Below the pieces are notes generated by a model. The model worked only from the letters and a program-made list of their open reading frames with translations, was not told where the DNA came from and ran no database searches. A stretch of DNA of 64,000 bases. Origin: Belliella filtrata. Lineage in GTDB: Bacteria > Bacteroidota > Bacteroidia > Cytophagales > Cyclobacteriaceae. The DNA is taken from assembly GCF_022549775.1 (NCBI RefSeq), contig NZ_JAKZGP010000012.1:1-64000 (forward strand). Direction: 5' to 3'. Below are positions 48,901 to 56,207 of this stretch, in pieces. The stretch's first letter is position 1. The number at the start of each line of letters is the position of its first letter. The position numbers and the translations under genes were made by a program.

Positions 48901-49434
48901 ATCATAAAAGAATCCCGATACAAAAGGACCATATTCTAGGGTAGGAAATTTAGTTTTTGCCCATTTTGCATCTGACATTGAAAAAGTCCAAATGGCATCA
49001 TGCGTGATGATACAAACAACTTTATCTTTACCCCCTCCCAGGACGGTCACATTGAGATATTTTAGTGTATTCGTCTCTTCCAAGTCTGGAGGAAGTTGAA
49101 GCCTTTCCCAGCCTTGCTTTGATTGAAAATAAACCCTAGCCTCTTTGACTGTATTGAATATCCAAATCTTTCCATCTTTGTCCTTTTGAAAATTCACTTT
49201 GTTCGTAAGGTCCTCAGATACGCTATCTGGTATACTGTATGTAGACATGCCATCTGAGTAATAGACCCCATCATTCGTATTGAACCAAATCAAGCCCTCA
49301 TGATCTTGAGTTACTTGTTTGACATTGGAAGTAGGTAATGATACACCTTTGATTTCACTATTGAATTGAAAAGATTGACCAAAGAGATCAAAATCCAGTA
49401 GCATAAATAAAAGGATAACGTAAATTCTCTTCAT
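46000..49434 (-). CDS. Propeller sensor histidine kinase (Reg_prop, Y_Y_Y, PAS, HisKA, HATPase)
   Basis: This 1144-residue protein has a signal peptide (ending LFG-Q), two seven-bladed propellers of Reg_prop repeats (about 20-640, e.g. GLIWFNTNDGVYY and IWIGTNRGLVNI), a Y_Y_Y domain (about 655-735, ending LPAGTYRLRM), one membrane helix (about 745-765), PAS (about 790-905), HisKA with SNMSHEIRTPLNGIL and HATPase with NNLVGNAIKYS and GTGLGLTITRS. Unlike the hybrid regulators of glycan loci it ends without receiver and AraC domains. The ligand is unknown. It heads an apparent five-gene operon with the soluble kinase and ABC genes. Confidence 0.92.
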   Translation of the reverse strand: MKRIYVILLFMLLDFDLFGQSFQFNSEIKGVSLPTSNVKQVTQDHEGLIWFNTNDGVYYSDGMSTYSIPDSVSEDLTNKVNFQKDKDGKIWIFNTVKEARVYFQSKQGWERLQLPPDLEETNTLKYLNVTVLGGGKDKVVCIITHDAIWTFSMSDAKWAKTKFPTLEYGPFVSGFFYDGKSYLSFEYATFLLSPAGLEEIHYDGVETPGPVLYIAYCEIKKEFYYLGKDFLARGSSFLKIDKLVHRGFVKNIYSVVDYSGLQFESGRVYYFFNSQLYKYNPENDQVQEISVLDALKAYNIYTAFVDREGVIWIGTNRGLVNINSLLFLNYDSRRFLEDEVTAVAKLGDGKFLFGFNNGVQLFENGAYKNLRHDSALGGQPRNRVTNFSKDKNGIFWFSSNLAGVGRYDPVNGELTYEESGEGKFVTSVKAIGDSLFVVTRDRVYLSDIYKKSGFFENDITLELLKDIPKEQVFLRKVDKLKDGRLIFLQGGNELIQGTMSQTDKYINVIGYDFLEEEGRMLLGTETGLKVWENGMIEDFELRGQRIRRPIFVLMKDSRGKIWAGSDQGVYMIDEVSIRKFDQKSGLIGTEVNRGAMLETDRGRIMIGTQRGLSVYFPSEDNVKLVAPSTSILGVSLMNKEIEHPNLGRIAYQNNSIEIHYRAISFLQFTDLVVNYKLEGYHEDWQQVQNPNTGVLTFNNLPAGTYRLRMFSSLGGVIYSDEVLSESFTIRRPFYFQGWFILLILGVFVGIGFLLNTLINQGKSQLLLKKTIDEKTKEAFTLENQFRNVWNSSVDGLILSLEGGKILTANPSMEKMAGFSKQELEKMQIEEMYTDPHFYSNQREIILSKVGAKTKNQIIEHEAEMPFRSGKRIVSMFITWLDTEYQGKTVLLTVFRDVTDKRLYEESLKQAKEKAEESNRLKSSFLSNMSHEIRTPLNGILGTAAHIAETWRQDQKLQSQLEVIRESGERLLHTINGILDLSKIDANKMDVLLEETQVNDYVRKILIPLKTLAMKKGLLLSAKFETKPFVAKIDRRYLEMIINNLVGNAIKYSEKGLVSVKVGESNGNFKLEIRDQGVGISEDFMDKLFNPFEQESEGYSRMYEGTGLGLTITRSLVEILKGEIKLESQKGKGTLVLVEFPLSTN

Positions 49435-49512
49435 ATAATGGGCTTAGGCGGGTCTAAAATAGGAAAAAGATAATGAGTGTGTAAATAAAATGGATATTGT
49501 TTGAGAATTCTT

Positions 49513-49542
49513 TTTGTCTAAGGGCTTATTCTTTTATTTTTG
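49513..49542 (+). promoter_or_regulatory. Promoter of sucD
   Basis: TTTG at 49513-49516 and TATTTTTG at 49535-49542 with an 18-base spacer match the Bacteroidota promoter. It predicts a leader of about 20 bases before the ATG at 49567 and excludes the longer frame that begins at 49540. Confidence 0.65.
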
Positions 49543-49566
49543 TGTCAAACTTATAAAAATCGCAAC

Positions 49567-50448
49567 ATGAGTGTTTTAGTTAATAAGAATTCAAAAGTGA
49601 TTGTGCAGGGTTTCACTGGATCTGAGGGTTCATTCCACGCACAGCAAATGATAGAGTACGGAACCAATGTAGTCGGTGGTGTAACCCCAGGCAAAGGCGG
49701 CTCTACTCATCTTGAAAAGCCAGTGTTCAATTCAGTAGAAGAAGCTGTAGAAAAAACAGGTGCAGATACCTCAATTATTTTTGTACCGCCAGCTTTCGCA
49801 GCTGACGCCATCATGGAAGCAGCTGATGCTGGTATCAAGGTAATCATCGCTATCACAGAAGGAATTCCTGTAGCTGACATGTTGAAAGCTAAGCCATATA
49901 TCAAGCAAAGAGGAGCTACTTTGATAGGTCCTAACTGTCCAGGAGTAATCACTCCTGGAGAAGCCAAAGTAGGTATCATGCCTGGTTTTGTATTCAAAAA
50001 AGGTAGAATTGGTATCGTGTCAAAATCAGGTACTTTAACTTATGAAGCGGCTGATCAAGTAGCAAAAGCTGGATTAGGTGTATCAACAGCAATCGGTATC
50101 GGTGGAGACCCAATCATCGGAACTTCTACCAAAGAGGCGGTACAACTTCTTATGGAAGATAGCGAAACTGATGCCATCGTAATGATCGGTGAAATCGGTG
50201 GAAACTATGAAGCTGAAGCTGCAAAATGGATTAGAGAAACAGGAAACAAAAAGCCTGTAGTAGGTTTCATAGCAGGACAAACAGCACCTCCAGGACGTCG
50301 TATGGGTCACGCAGGAGCCATCGTAGGCGGAGCAGATGATACAGCAGAAGCCAAGATGAGAATCATGAGAGAAAATGGCATCCATGTGGCCGAATCACCA
50401 GCTGAGATTGGTGCTGTAATGGCTAAAGCACTTGGGGTGGAAGCTTAA
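49567..50448 (+). CDS. sucD: Succinate--CoA ligase, alpha subunit
   Basis: This 293-residue subunit of succinyl-CoA synthetase makes succinate and ATP/GTP from succinyl-CoA in the TCA cycle. It has the CoA-binding Rossmann start [32 protein letters not shown] and the phosphohistidine loop [13 protein letters not shown] (His 248). The start is set at 49567 by the promoter and by comparison with the family's MSVLVNKN opening. The beta subunit gene is not adjacent, as is usual in this phylum. It is also the direct product route of the methylmalonyl-CoA mutase encoded in this window. Confidence 0.96.
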   Translation: MSVLVNKNSKVIVQGFTGSEGSFHAQQMIEYGTNVVGGVTPGKGGSTHLEKPVFNSVEEAVEKTGADTSIIFVPPAFAADAIMEAADAGIKVIIAITEGIPVADMLKAKPYIKQRGATLIGPNCPGVITPGEAKVGIMPGFVFKKGRIGIVSKSGTLTYEAADQVAKAGLGVSTAIGIGGDPIIGTSTKEAVQLLMEDSETDAIVMIGEIGGNYEAEAAKWIRETGNKKPVVGFIAGQTAPPGRRMGHAGAIVGGADDTAEAKMRIMRENGIHVAESPAEIGAVMAKALGVEA

Positions 50449-50464
50449 TATCTAAAAATACCAT

Positions 50465-50505
50465 AAAAAAATCGCTTCAGGAATTCTCTTGAAGCGATTT
50501 TTTAT
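50465..50505 (+). terminator. Terminator of sucD
   Basis: AAATCGCTTCA and TGAAGCGATTT form an 11-bp stem with an 8-10 base loop, followed by TTTTATATAT. Confidence 0.9.
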
Positions 50506-50516
50506 ATATCAAAACT

Positions 50517-50555
50517 AAAAAATGGCTGTTTCGAAAATTCGAAACAGCCATTTTA
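50517..50555 (-). terminator. Terminator of the small coiled-coil gene
   Basis: AATGGCTGTTTCGAA and TTCGAAACAGCCATT form a near-perfect 15-bp stem with a 2-base loop just past the minus-strand stop at 50557; T-rich DNA follows on that strand. Confidence 0.85.
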
Positions 50556-50556
50556 A

Positions 50557-50826
50557 TTATTCTTCGATCTTGTCTAGACCATGCTCTTGCTCAAACTGAT
50601 TCCTCTTGATTTCGAAACGTTCGATTTCTGCATTTACTAGGTCGAGGGATTCATTGTATCTTGCAAACAAATCCGACATGTTTTTCTCCATTTCTGAAAA
50701 ATTGAACTCCATAGCGTCCAACTGAAGTTTGGAGGATTTTTCGATCATGGCAACCTGACTGTGCTTTAAGTCCTCAAGCATTCTCAATGCCCTATCCATT
50801 TTCTCTAATTTCTCTCTGTTATTCAT
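50557..50826 (-). CDS. Small coiled-coil protein of unknown function
   Basis: This 89-residue charged protein has no signal peptide. It is helical throughout, with heptad-like runs (EKLEKMDRALRMLEDLKHSQ and DLVNAEIERFEIKRNQFEQE) and a strong terminator right after its stop, which supports it as a real gene. Probably a cytosolic dimer. I cannot name a family or function. It is isolated between sucD and the duplicated DUF4221 module. Confidence 0.65.
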   Translation of the reverse strand: MNNREKLEKMDRALRMLEDLKHSQVAMIEKSSKLQLDAMEFNFSEMEKNMSDLFARYNESLDLVNAEIERFEIKRNQFEQEHGLDKIEE

Positions 50827-50965
50827 ATCTAAAATATAATTTTTGATAAGATAAGTACAAAGACTGTTCCAGAAATAACAAACTTTGATTCTACCCTGAT
50901 ATTAAAATTATTCAGACTAAAATTGCTTTAATGTTACTTTTTATTAAATTACAAATCAGTCTAAT

Positions 50966-50991
50966 GTAGCTTTCGAGCAATCGGAAGCTAC
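50966..50991 (+). other. Leader hairpin, copy 1
   Basis: GTAGCTTTCG and CGGAAGCTAC pair over ten positions (one T-G) around a six-base loop, 22 bases before the DUF4221-like start. The copy at 52562-52587 is identical. No T-run follows, so it is more likely an RNA-stability or translation element than a terminator. Confidence 0.55.
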
Positions 50992-51013
50992 AAACTTTTC
51001 AATCCAATACACC

Positions 51014-52201
51014 ATGAAGATTATCAATATAAGGCTTATTTTGCTAAAGCTTATTTTAATATGCATCTACTCCTGCGCTGGAAATCAAAGCTCGGAACCT
51101 GAACTCAGCTTTAAGGAAATTCATACTTATGAAATTCATCTAGACCGATTCACCTCTCCTGTTGAGGAGTACTTTCAATATTTGAGTGATTGGAAAGGTA
51201 AAGAAGCTTATGCTTTTCATGTTGAGGCAAAAGGACATATCAAGCTATACAGTCTAGAGACAGGAGAGCTAATAGAAAGTATAGCATATGCAGAAAATCA
51301 ACCTAACCTTCAAACTGGAATTCATGAATTTTTCATTCTAAATGAAGATAGCATCTTTCTAAATCGCCGGAGAGCATATAAAATATACCTCATCAACAAG
51401 GAGTTTGACATTGTTCAAACCTTAGATTTTTTTCTGGAAAATGATGAAATAGATAAAAACACAGGTTGGCCAAAATCCAAAGAGGCATTTATGCCTGTAT
51501 TCAGCAGGAATAGACTTTTCAGGAAGATCGAAGATAAGGTCTATGTCTCAGGCGCACCAAATATCAATGCAGTATTTGCCGAAGCAACTAGTGTAAAAAC
51601 CCTTCTCAATTCCAAAAGTCTAGTCACCGGCGAGACACAATCACTTTTAGGTTTTCCTGAAAAATTGCAAGGTAGGGGGTTAGGAGAATATTATGGAAAA
51701 GTATTATTGGATTACAGCTATGACGAGGACTTCTTCTTGTTAAGTTATGCTGCGGACGAAAAAGCTTACTTGGCAAACAGGGAGTTGAATATTATAGAAG
51801 AGTTTGACGCATTTCCGAAAAACTACAAAAAAGCCCCACCTCTATCCTCTAAAGAAATCGAAAACAATGATGCGTACAGATCTCATTACCAGAACCACCA
51901 CATCTTTGGATCTATTCATTGGGATCCATTTCGAAAACTCATCTATAGAATAGTTGAGGAGCCAAATAAAAATTATAAACCAGGATTGCTACGTGACCCA
52001 ATTCACCGAGCTCGGAATATGACGATTATGGCTTTTGACCCAAAGCAAAACTATCGTAAAATCGCTCAACTCCTAGTTGAAAAATCAGAAAATGGGACTT
52101 ATCTGGACCGATGTTTTGTCAATGAAAAAGGGTTCAATATCACTTATGTCAGCAATGAAAATGAGGATAAACTTTACTTCAAAACCTACTTAGTAGAATG
52201 A
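51014..52201 (+). CDS. DUF4221-like lipoprotein, copy 1
   Basis: This 395-residue lipoprotein (Cys 21, IYSCAGNQ) lacks catalytic motifs. Repeating beta-strand segments (IKLYSLETGELIESIAYAE, SIFLNRRRAYKIYLINKEF, YAADEKAYLANRELNIIEEF, IHWDPFRKLIYRIVEEP) suggest a beta-propeller. I assign it to DUF4221, a Bacteroidota lipoprotein family of unknown role, from overall layout. It differs from the second copy at about 9 positions: four in the signal peptide and five later (H/Q, I/M, T/N, R/K, L/M). Its stop overlaps the start of a truncated CxxC gene. It has no peptide gene upstream. Confidence 0.8.
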   Translation: MKIINIRLILLKLILICIYSCAGNQSSEPELSFKEIHTYEIHLDRFTSPVEEYFQYLSDWKGKEAYAFHVEAKGHIKLYSLETGELIESIAYAENQPNLQTGIHEFFILNEDSIFLNRRRAYKIYLINKEFDIVQTLDFFLENDEIDKNTGWPKSKEAFMPVFSRNRLFRKIEDKVYVSGAPNINAVFAEATSVKTLLNSKSLVTGETQSLLGFPEKLQGRGLGEYYGKVLLDYSYDEDFFLLSYAADEKAYLANRELNIIEEFDAFPKNYKKAPPLSSKEIENNDAYRSHYQNHHIFGSIHWDPFRKLIYRIVEEPNKNYKPGLLRDPIHRARNMTIMAFDPKQNYRKIAQLLVEKSENGTYLDRCFVNEKGFNITYVSNENEDKLYFKTYLVE

Positions 52202-52299
52202 GGTATATTTATTTCATATTTGTGTTTCAGCTTCTTTCATATTGTAGCTCAAAAAGCAGCATCCTGATTTTAAAATTATTTAAATTAAACTTGCTTTAA
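52198..52299 (+). pseudogene. Truncated CxxC lipoprotein gene
   Basis: The first 21 codons (MRYIYFIFVFQLLSYCSSKS) equal those of the intact gene at 53794. At about 52258 homology stops and the frame runs into the leader of the right duplication unit, ending at TAA 52297-52299 after 33 residues. The CxxC domain is absent, so the product, if made, is only a lipidated stub. Confidence 0.8.
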
Positions 52300-52341
52300 T
52301 GTTATTTTTTTTTAATTGACCCCAACTAAAAAACAAATACT

Positions 52342-52539
52342 ATGAAAAACAATCAAATTAAAAAATCAATTTTCTCAGTTGCCTGTGCTATCGCAATGAT
52401 TGTCTCTTTTGGTTTATTGTTCCATGGCTCACTAACAGAAGCTCATGCACAAGAAGGGTTTAATCCATGGGCAGGTAGCGAATTTTGTGAAGAACCTGGT
52501 AATTATTTATGTATTCCAGAAGTTGAAGTCCAGGATTAA
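52342..52539 (+). CDS. Secreted two-cysteine peptide precursor
   Basis: This 65-residue protein has a basic start (KNNQIKK), a hydrophobic stretch (residues 9-28) and a signal-peptidase site near EAHA-Q (residue 36). The mature peptide would be about 29 residues, EGFNPWAGSEF then CEEPGNYLCIPEVEVQD, with two Cys seven residues apart that could form a disulfide. It resembles the small exported NVEALA-type peptides of Bacteroidota in size and setting but lacks that motif. It is encoded 70 bases before the DUF4221-like gene. Function unknown; a maturation or binding partnership with its neighbours is inference. Confidence 0.75.
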   Translation: MKNNQIKKSIFSVACAIAMIVSFGLLFHGSLTEAHAQEGFNPWAGSEFCEEPGNYLCIPEVEVQD

Positions 52540-52561
52540 TTAAATTACAAATGAGTCTAAT

Positions 52562-52587
52562 GTAGCTTTCGAGCAATCGGAAGCTAC
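52562..52587 (+). other. Intercistronic hairpin, copy 2
   Basis: Same 10-bp stem and loop as at 50966-50991. Here it sits between the peptide gene and the DUF4221-like gene, where it could protect the peptide mRNA or set the ratio of the two products. Confidence 0.55.
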
Positions 52588-52609
52588 AAACTTTTCAAAC
52601 CGATACACC

Positions 52610-53797
52610 ATGAAGAAAATCAATATTAAGCTTATTTTGCTAAAGCTTATTTTAGTCTGCATGTACTCCTGCGCTGGAAATCAAAGCTCGGAACCTGAAC
52701 TCAGCTTTAAGGAAATTCACACATATGAAATTCATCTTGACCGATTCACCTCTCCTGTTGAGGAGTACTTTCAATATTTGAGTGATTGGAAAGGTAAAGA
52801 AGCTTATGCTTTTCATGTTGAGGCAAAAGGACAAATCAAGCTATACAGTCTAGAGACAGGAGAGCTAATAGAAAGTATTGCATATGCAGAAAATCAACCT
52901 AACCTTCAAACTGGAATTCATGAATTTTTCATTCTAAATGAAGATAGCATCTTTCTAAATCGCCGGAGAGCATATAAAATGTACCTCATCAACAAGGAGT
53001 TTGACATTGTTCAAACCTTAGATTTTTTTCTAGAAAATGATGAAATAGATAAAAACACAGGTTGGCCGAAATCCAAAGAGGCATTTATGCCTGTATTCAG
53101 CAGGAATAGACTTTTCAGGAAGATCGAAGATAAGGTCTATGTCTCTGGCGCACCAAATATCAATGCAGTATTTGCCGAAGCAACTAGTGTAAAAACCCTT
53201 CTCAATTCCAAAAGTCTAGTCAACGGCGAGACACAATCACTTTTAGGTTTTCCAGAAAAGTTGCAAGGTAAAGGATTAGGAGAATATTATGGGAAAGTAT
53301 TAATGGATTATAGCTATGATGAGGACTTCTTCTTGTTAAGTTATGCTGCGGACGAAAAAGCTTACTTGGCAAACAGGGAGTTGAATATTATAGAAGAGTT
53401 TGACGCATTTCCGAAAAACTACAAAAAAGCCCCACCTCTATCCTCTAAAGAAATCGAAAACAATGATGCGTACAGATCTCATTATCAAAACCACCACATC
53501 TTTGGATCTATTCATTGGGATCCATTTCGAAAACTCATCTATAGAATAGTTGAGGAGCCAAATAAAAATTATAAACCAGGATTGCTACGTGACCCAATTC
53601 ACCGAGCTCGGAATATGACGATTATGGCTTTTGACCCAAAGCAAAACTATCGTAAAATCGCTCAACTCCTAGTTGAAAAATCAGAAAATGGGACTTATCT
53701 GGACCGATGTTTTGTCAATGAAAAAGGGTTCAATATCACTTATGTCAGCAATGAAAATGAGGATAAACTTTACTTCAAAACCTACTTAGTAGAATGA
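52610..53797 (+). CDS. DUF4221-like lipoprotein, copy 2
   Basis: This 395-residue lipoprotein (Cys 21, MYSCAGNQ) has the same beta-rich, probably propeller layout as copy 1 and is about 98 percent identical to it. The last 500 bases of the two genes are almost the same, which points to recent duplication or gene conversion. This copy keeps the full setting: a secreted peptide gene upstream and an intact CxxC lipoprotein gene whose ATG overlaps its stop (ATGA). It probably sits on the periplasmic or outer face of a membrane. Confidence 0.82.
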   Translation: MKKINIKLILLKLILVCMYSCAGNQSSEPELSFKEIHTYEIHLDRFTSPVEEYFQYLSDWKGKEAYAFHVEAKGQIKLYSLETGELIESIAYAENQPNLQTGIHEFFILNEDSIFLNRRRAYKMYLINKEFDIVQTLDFFLENDEIDKNTGWPKSKEAFMPVFSRNRLFRKIEDKVYVSGAPNINAVFAEATSVKTLLNSKSLVNGETQSLLGFPEKLQGKGLGEYYGKVLMDYSYDEDFFLLSYAADEKAYLANRELNIIEEFDAFPKNYKKAPPLSSKEIENNDAYRSHYQNHHIFGSIHWDPFRKLIYRIVEEPNKNYKPGLLRDPIHRARNMTIMAFDPKQNYRKIAQLLVEKSENGTYLDRCFVNEKGFNITYVSNENEDKLYFKTYLVE

Positions 53798-54189
53798 GGT
53801 ATATTTATTTCATATTTGTGTTTCAGCTTCTTTCATACTGTAGCTCAAAAAGCTCCATGGAAAATATGATATTGAGCTATGTTGAAGAAATCACTAATTC
53901 CAAACCTCAAGAAGATCACCAATACATACTGGTTTCAGACTTCAGCTGTGCACCATGCAAAGAAAAAATCTTTAACGAAATAGAAACTACAAATAGCCAG
54001 ACCATTTACATAATTGTCCAGCCCAGAAACAGATCAATTCTTGAAGAACGGTTCGATCGTGCGATTGAAAATAAAATGGTTTTCATTGATTTTGAAGGCA
54101 TTAACAGAAAACAGGGTGTAATATTTGACAATGCTCTTGAACTAAAAATGCGAGACAAGAAATGGCAAGTAGCGCTAAAACTAGATTAG
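53794..54189 (+). CDS. CxxC (thioredoxin-like) lipoprotein
   Basis: This 131-residue lipoprotein (Cys 16, LLSYCSSKS) has YILVSDFSCAPCKEKIF, a strand followed by C-A-P-C at residues 52-55, then helical and strand segments (TIYIIVQPRNRS, NKMVFIDFEGIN). This fits a small thioredoxin-like domain, though the cis-Pro motif is not obvious. It may reduce or oxidise the cysteines of the peptide encoded in the same unit, which is inference. It is translationally coupled to the DUF4221-like gene. Confidence 0.78.
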   Translation: MRYIYFIFVFQLLSYCSSKSSMENMILSYVEEITNSKPQEDHQYILVSDFSCAPCKEKIFNEIETTNSQTIYIIVQPRNRSILEERFDRAIENKMVFIDFEGINRKQGVIFDNALELKMRDKKWQVALKLD

Positions 54190-54292
54190 ATTTCTATAAT
54201 TCTACTTAAAAGTATTATCAATATTATAAATCCAAACACCATTTTTTAAATTCGATCTCAGGCCTAGCCATAAATTTCAGCCTTCAATTCCC

Positions 54293-54300
54293 TACATTTG
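54293..54300 (+). promoter_or_regulatory. -7 element of the ABC-F gene
   Basis: TACATTTG matches TAnnTTTG and ends 19 bases before the ATG at 54320. A clear TTG at the expected distance is not seen; TTTC at about 54275 is the nearest. Confidence 0.5.
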
Positions 54301-54319
54301 CAGGGGAATAGCGAAAATC

Positions 54320-55954
54320 ATGATATCAGTAGACAATATTTCAGTTTTGCATGGAGGACATGCATTGTTCAGTGACGTTTCATTTTCAATCAACGAGAAT
54401 GATAAAATCGCCCTTATGGGTAAAAATGGTGCAGGAAAATCCACCATGCTTAAGATCATTGCAGGCGCAACCAAAGCCACAAAAGGTGGAGTTTCTGCAC
54501 CAAAAGATGCAGTGATTGCATACCTGCCGCAGCATTTGCTCACATCTGACGATTGCTCAGTAAGAGATGAAGCAGCCAAAGCATTTGCCTCCTACCTGAG
54601 CATGAAAACTGAAATCGAAAGGCTCAATGAAGAGCTTACTGTCAGAACAGACTATGATTCTGAAGATTATTATAAAATCATCGAACAAGTATCCGAACTC
54701 AGCGAAAAATTCTATGCTATAGAAGAAGTCAATTATGAAGCTGAAGTCGAAAAGGTGCTATTGGGATTAGGATTTGAAAGAGCTGACTTGGACAGGTCAA
54801 CCTCTGAGTTTTCAGGTGGCTGGAGAATGCGCATAGAGCTCGCAAAAATCCTCCTTCAAAAGCCCGACCTCATCCTTCTCGATGAGCCAACGAACCATTT
54901 GGATATTGAATCCATACAGTGGCTTGAAGAGTTTTTGACAGAAAAAGCTAAGGCAGTGGTAGTAATCTCTCACGATAGGGCTTTTGTAGACAACATCACC
55001 AACCGTACCATCGAGGTCACCATGGGAAGAATCTACGATTACAAAGCCAAATACTCCCATTACCTCGAGCTGAGAAAAGAGCGCAGAGAGCAGCAACAAA
55101 AGCAATATGACGAGCAACAAAAGTTCATTGCAGAGACTACTCAGTTTATAGAAAGATTCAAAGGAACTTATTCCAAAACGCTACAAGTACAATCTCGGGT
55201 GAAGATGCTAGAGAAACTTGATATCGTGGAAGTAGATGAAGTGGATACTTCGGCTTTGAAGCTCAGGTTCCCTCCTTCGCCAAGATCAGGCAAATACCCA
55301 GTGATCGTACAAGACCTCTCCAAGGCATATGGAGACCATGTGGTATTCAAAGATGCGAGCATGATCATCGAGCAAGGGCAGAAAGTATCATTCGTGGGAA
55401 AAAACGGAGAAGGTAAATCCACCATGATCAAAGCCATCATGGGAGAAATTGACTATGAAGGCAAGTGCGAGCTTGGACACAATGCAATGATTGGCTATTT
55501 TGCTCAGAATCAAGCATCTTTACTTGACGAGAGTTTGACCATATTTGAGACCATAGACCAGATAGCTGTAGGTGAGATTCGTTCCAAGATCAAAGACTTG
55601 CTTGGTGCTTTTATGTTCAAAGGAGATGATATCAACAAAAAAGTAAAAGTACTTTCTGGAGGAGAAAAAACCAGGCTTGCCATGATCAAGCTTTTGCTAG
55701 AGCCTGTCAATCTCCTGATTCTCGATGAGCCAACCAACCACTTGGACATGAAGACCAAGGACATCATCAAAGATGCACTAAAAGCCTTTGACGGCACCTT
55801 GATCATCGTATCGCATGATAGAGATTTCTTGGATGGATTGGTCACCAAAGTATTCGAATTTGGCAATAAGCGTGTCAAAGAACACTTTGAAGACATCAAT
55901 GGATTCCTGAGAAATAAGAAATTGGAGAATTTGAGAGATGTGGAGAGGAAGTAG
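54320..55954 (+). CDS. ABC-F family ATPase (ribosome-associated)
   Basis: This 544-residue soluble protein has two ABC domains and no membrane part: Walker A MGKNGAGKST and VGKNGEGKST, signatures FSGGWRMRIELAK and LSGGEKTRLAMIK, and EPTNHLD twice. The charged P-site tRNA interaction linker lies near residues 245-300 (RKERREQQQKQYDEQQKF). ABC-F proteins bind the ribosomal E site to relieve stalled translation; this one looks like a housekeeping EttA/YbiT/Uup-type member rather than an antibiotic-resistance one. The C-terminal coiled coil of Uup is missing. Confidence 0.93.
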   Translation: MISVDNISVLHGGHALFSDVSFSINENDKIALMGKNGAGKSTMLKIIAGATKATKGGVSAPKDAVIAYLPQHLLTSDDCSVRDEAAKAFASYLSMKTEIERLNEELTVRTDYDSEDYYKIIEQVSELSEKFYAIEEVNYEAEVEKVLLGLGFERADLDRSTSEFSGGWRMRIELAKILLQKPDLILLDEPTNHLDIESIQWLEEFLTEKAKAVVVISHDRAFVDNITNRTIEVTMGRIYDYKAKYSHYLELRKERREQQQKQYDEQQKFIAETTQFIERFKGTYSKTLQVQSRVKMLEKLDIVEVDEVDTSALKLRFPPSPRSGKYPVIVQDLSKAYGDHVVFKDASMIIEQGQKVSFVGKNGEGKSTMIKAIMGEIDYEGKCELGHNAMIGYFAQNQASLLDESLTIFETIDQIAVGEIRSKIKDLLGAFMFKGDDINKKVKVLSGGEKTRLAMIKLLLEPVNLLILDEPTNHLDMKTKDIIKDALKAFDGTLIIVSHDRDFLDGLVTKVFEFGNKRVKEHFEDINGFLRNKKLENLRDVERK

Positions 55955-55967
55955 ATTAGATATATAC

Positions 55968-56195
55968 CCATGGCTGGTGCCTTCACCAGCCAATATCGCA
56001 CGAGCCATCCAAATCAAGTGTTCTGTGAGGACACAGAGCACGGGGGAAATAAGATGGATAAATGCTTCGCGAAATAAATTGAAATAAATCGCAATCTTCC
56101 CTACTTTATCAGGGAAACCGATCTAACCCCATGGTTTGTGTCCCCACAAACCATTCCCCTATCCACACTCCATGGCTGGTATCCTCACCAGACAT
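55968..56195. repeat. Palindromic repeat cluster A (4 copies)
   Basis: Between the ABC-F and MtfA-like genes lie four hairpins of one family: 55968-55992 (TGGCTGGTG/CACCAGCCA), 56018-56041 (GTGTTCTGTG/CACAGAGCAC), 56127-56155 (ATGGTTTGTG/CACAAACCAT) and 56170-56195 (CATGGCTGGTATCC with TCACCAGACAT). Each has an 8-10 bp stem and a four-base loop related to TCCT/AGGA. Apart from these the gap is unremarkable. Confidence 0.75.
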
Positions 56196-56207
56196 TCAAA
56201 GAAAAAA

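Larger units (their letters stand above)
50895..52260 (+). repeat. Left unit of tandem duplication
   Basis: This unit runs from CCTGATATTAAAATTATT to the broken CxxC gene at about 52260. Compared with the right unit (52262-54189) it lacks the peptide gene, with the break between the T-run after AATGTTA and TTAAATTACAAAT, and its last gene is cut after codon 21. The shared parts are nearly identical. Confidence 0.85.
52262..54189 (+). repeat. Right (complete) unit of tandem duplication
   Basis: This unit holds leader, peptide gene, hairpin, DUF4221-like gene and CxxC lipoprotein gene. It is probably closer to the ancestral arrangement than the left unit. Confidence 0.82.

Noticed and set aside
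46000-49434. Hybrid two-component regulator of the mannan locus
   Set aside because: The protein ends with the kinase domain, lacks receiver and AraC domains, and lies 19 kb away next to an ABC transporter.
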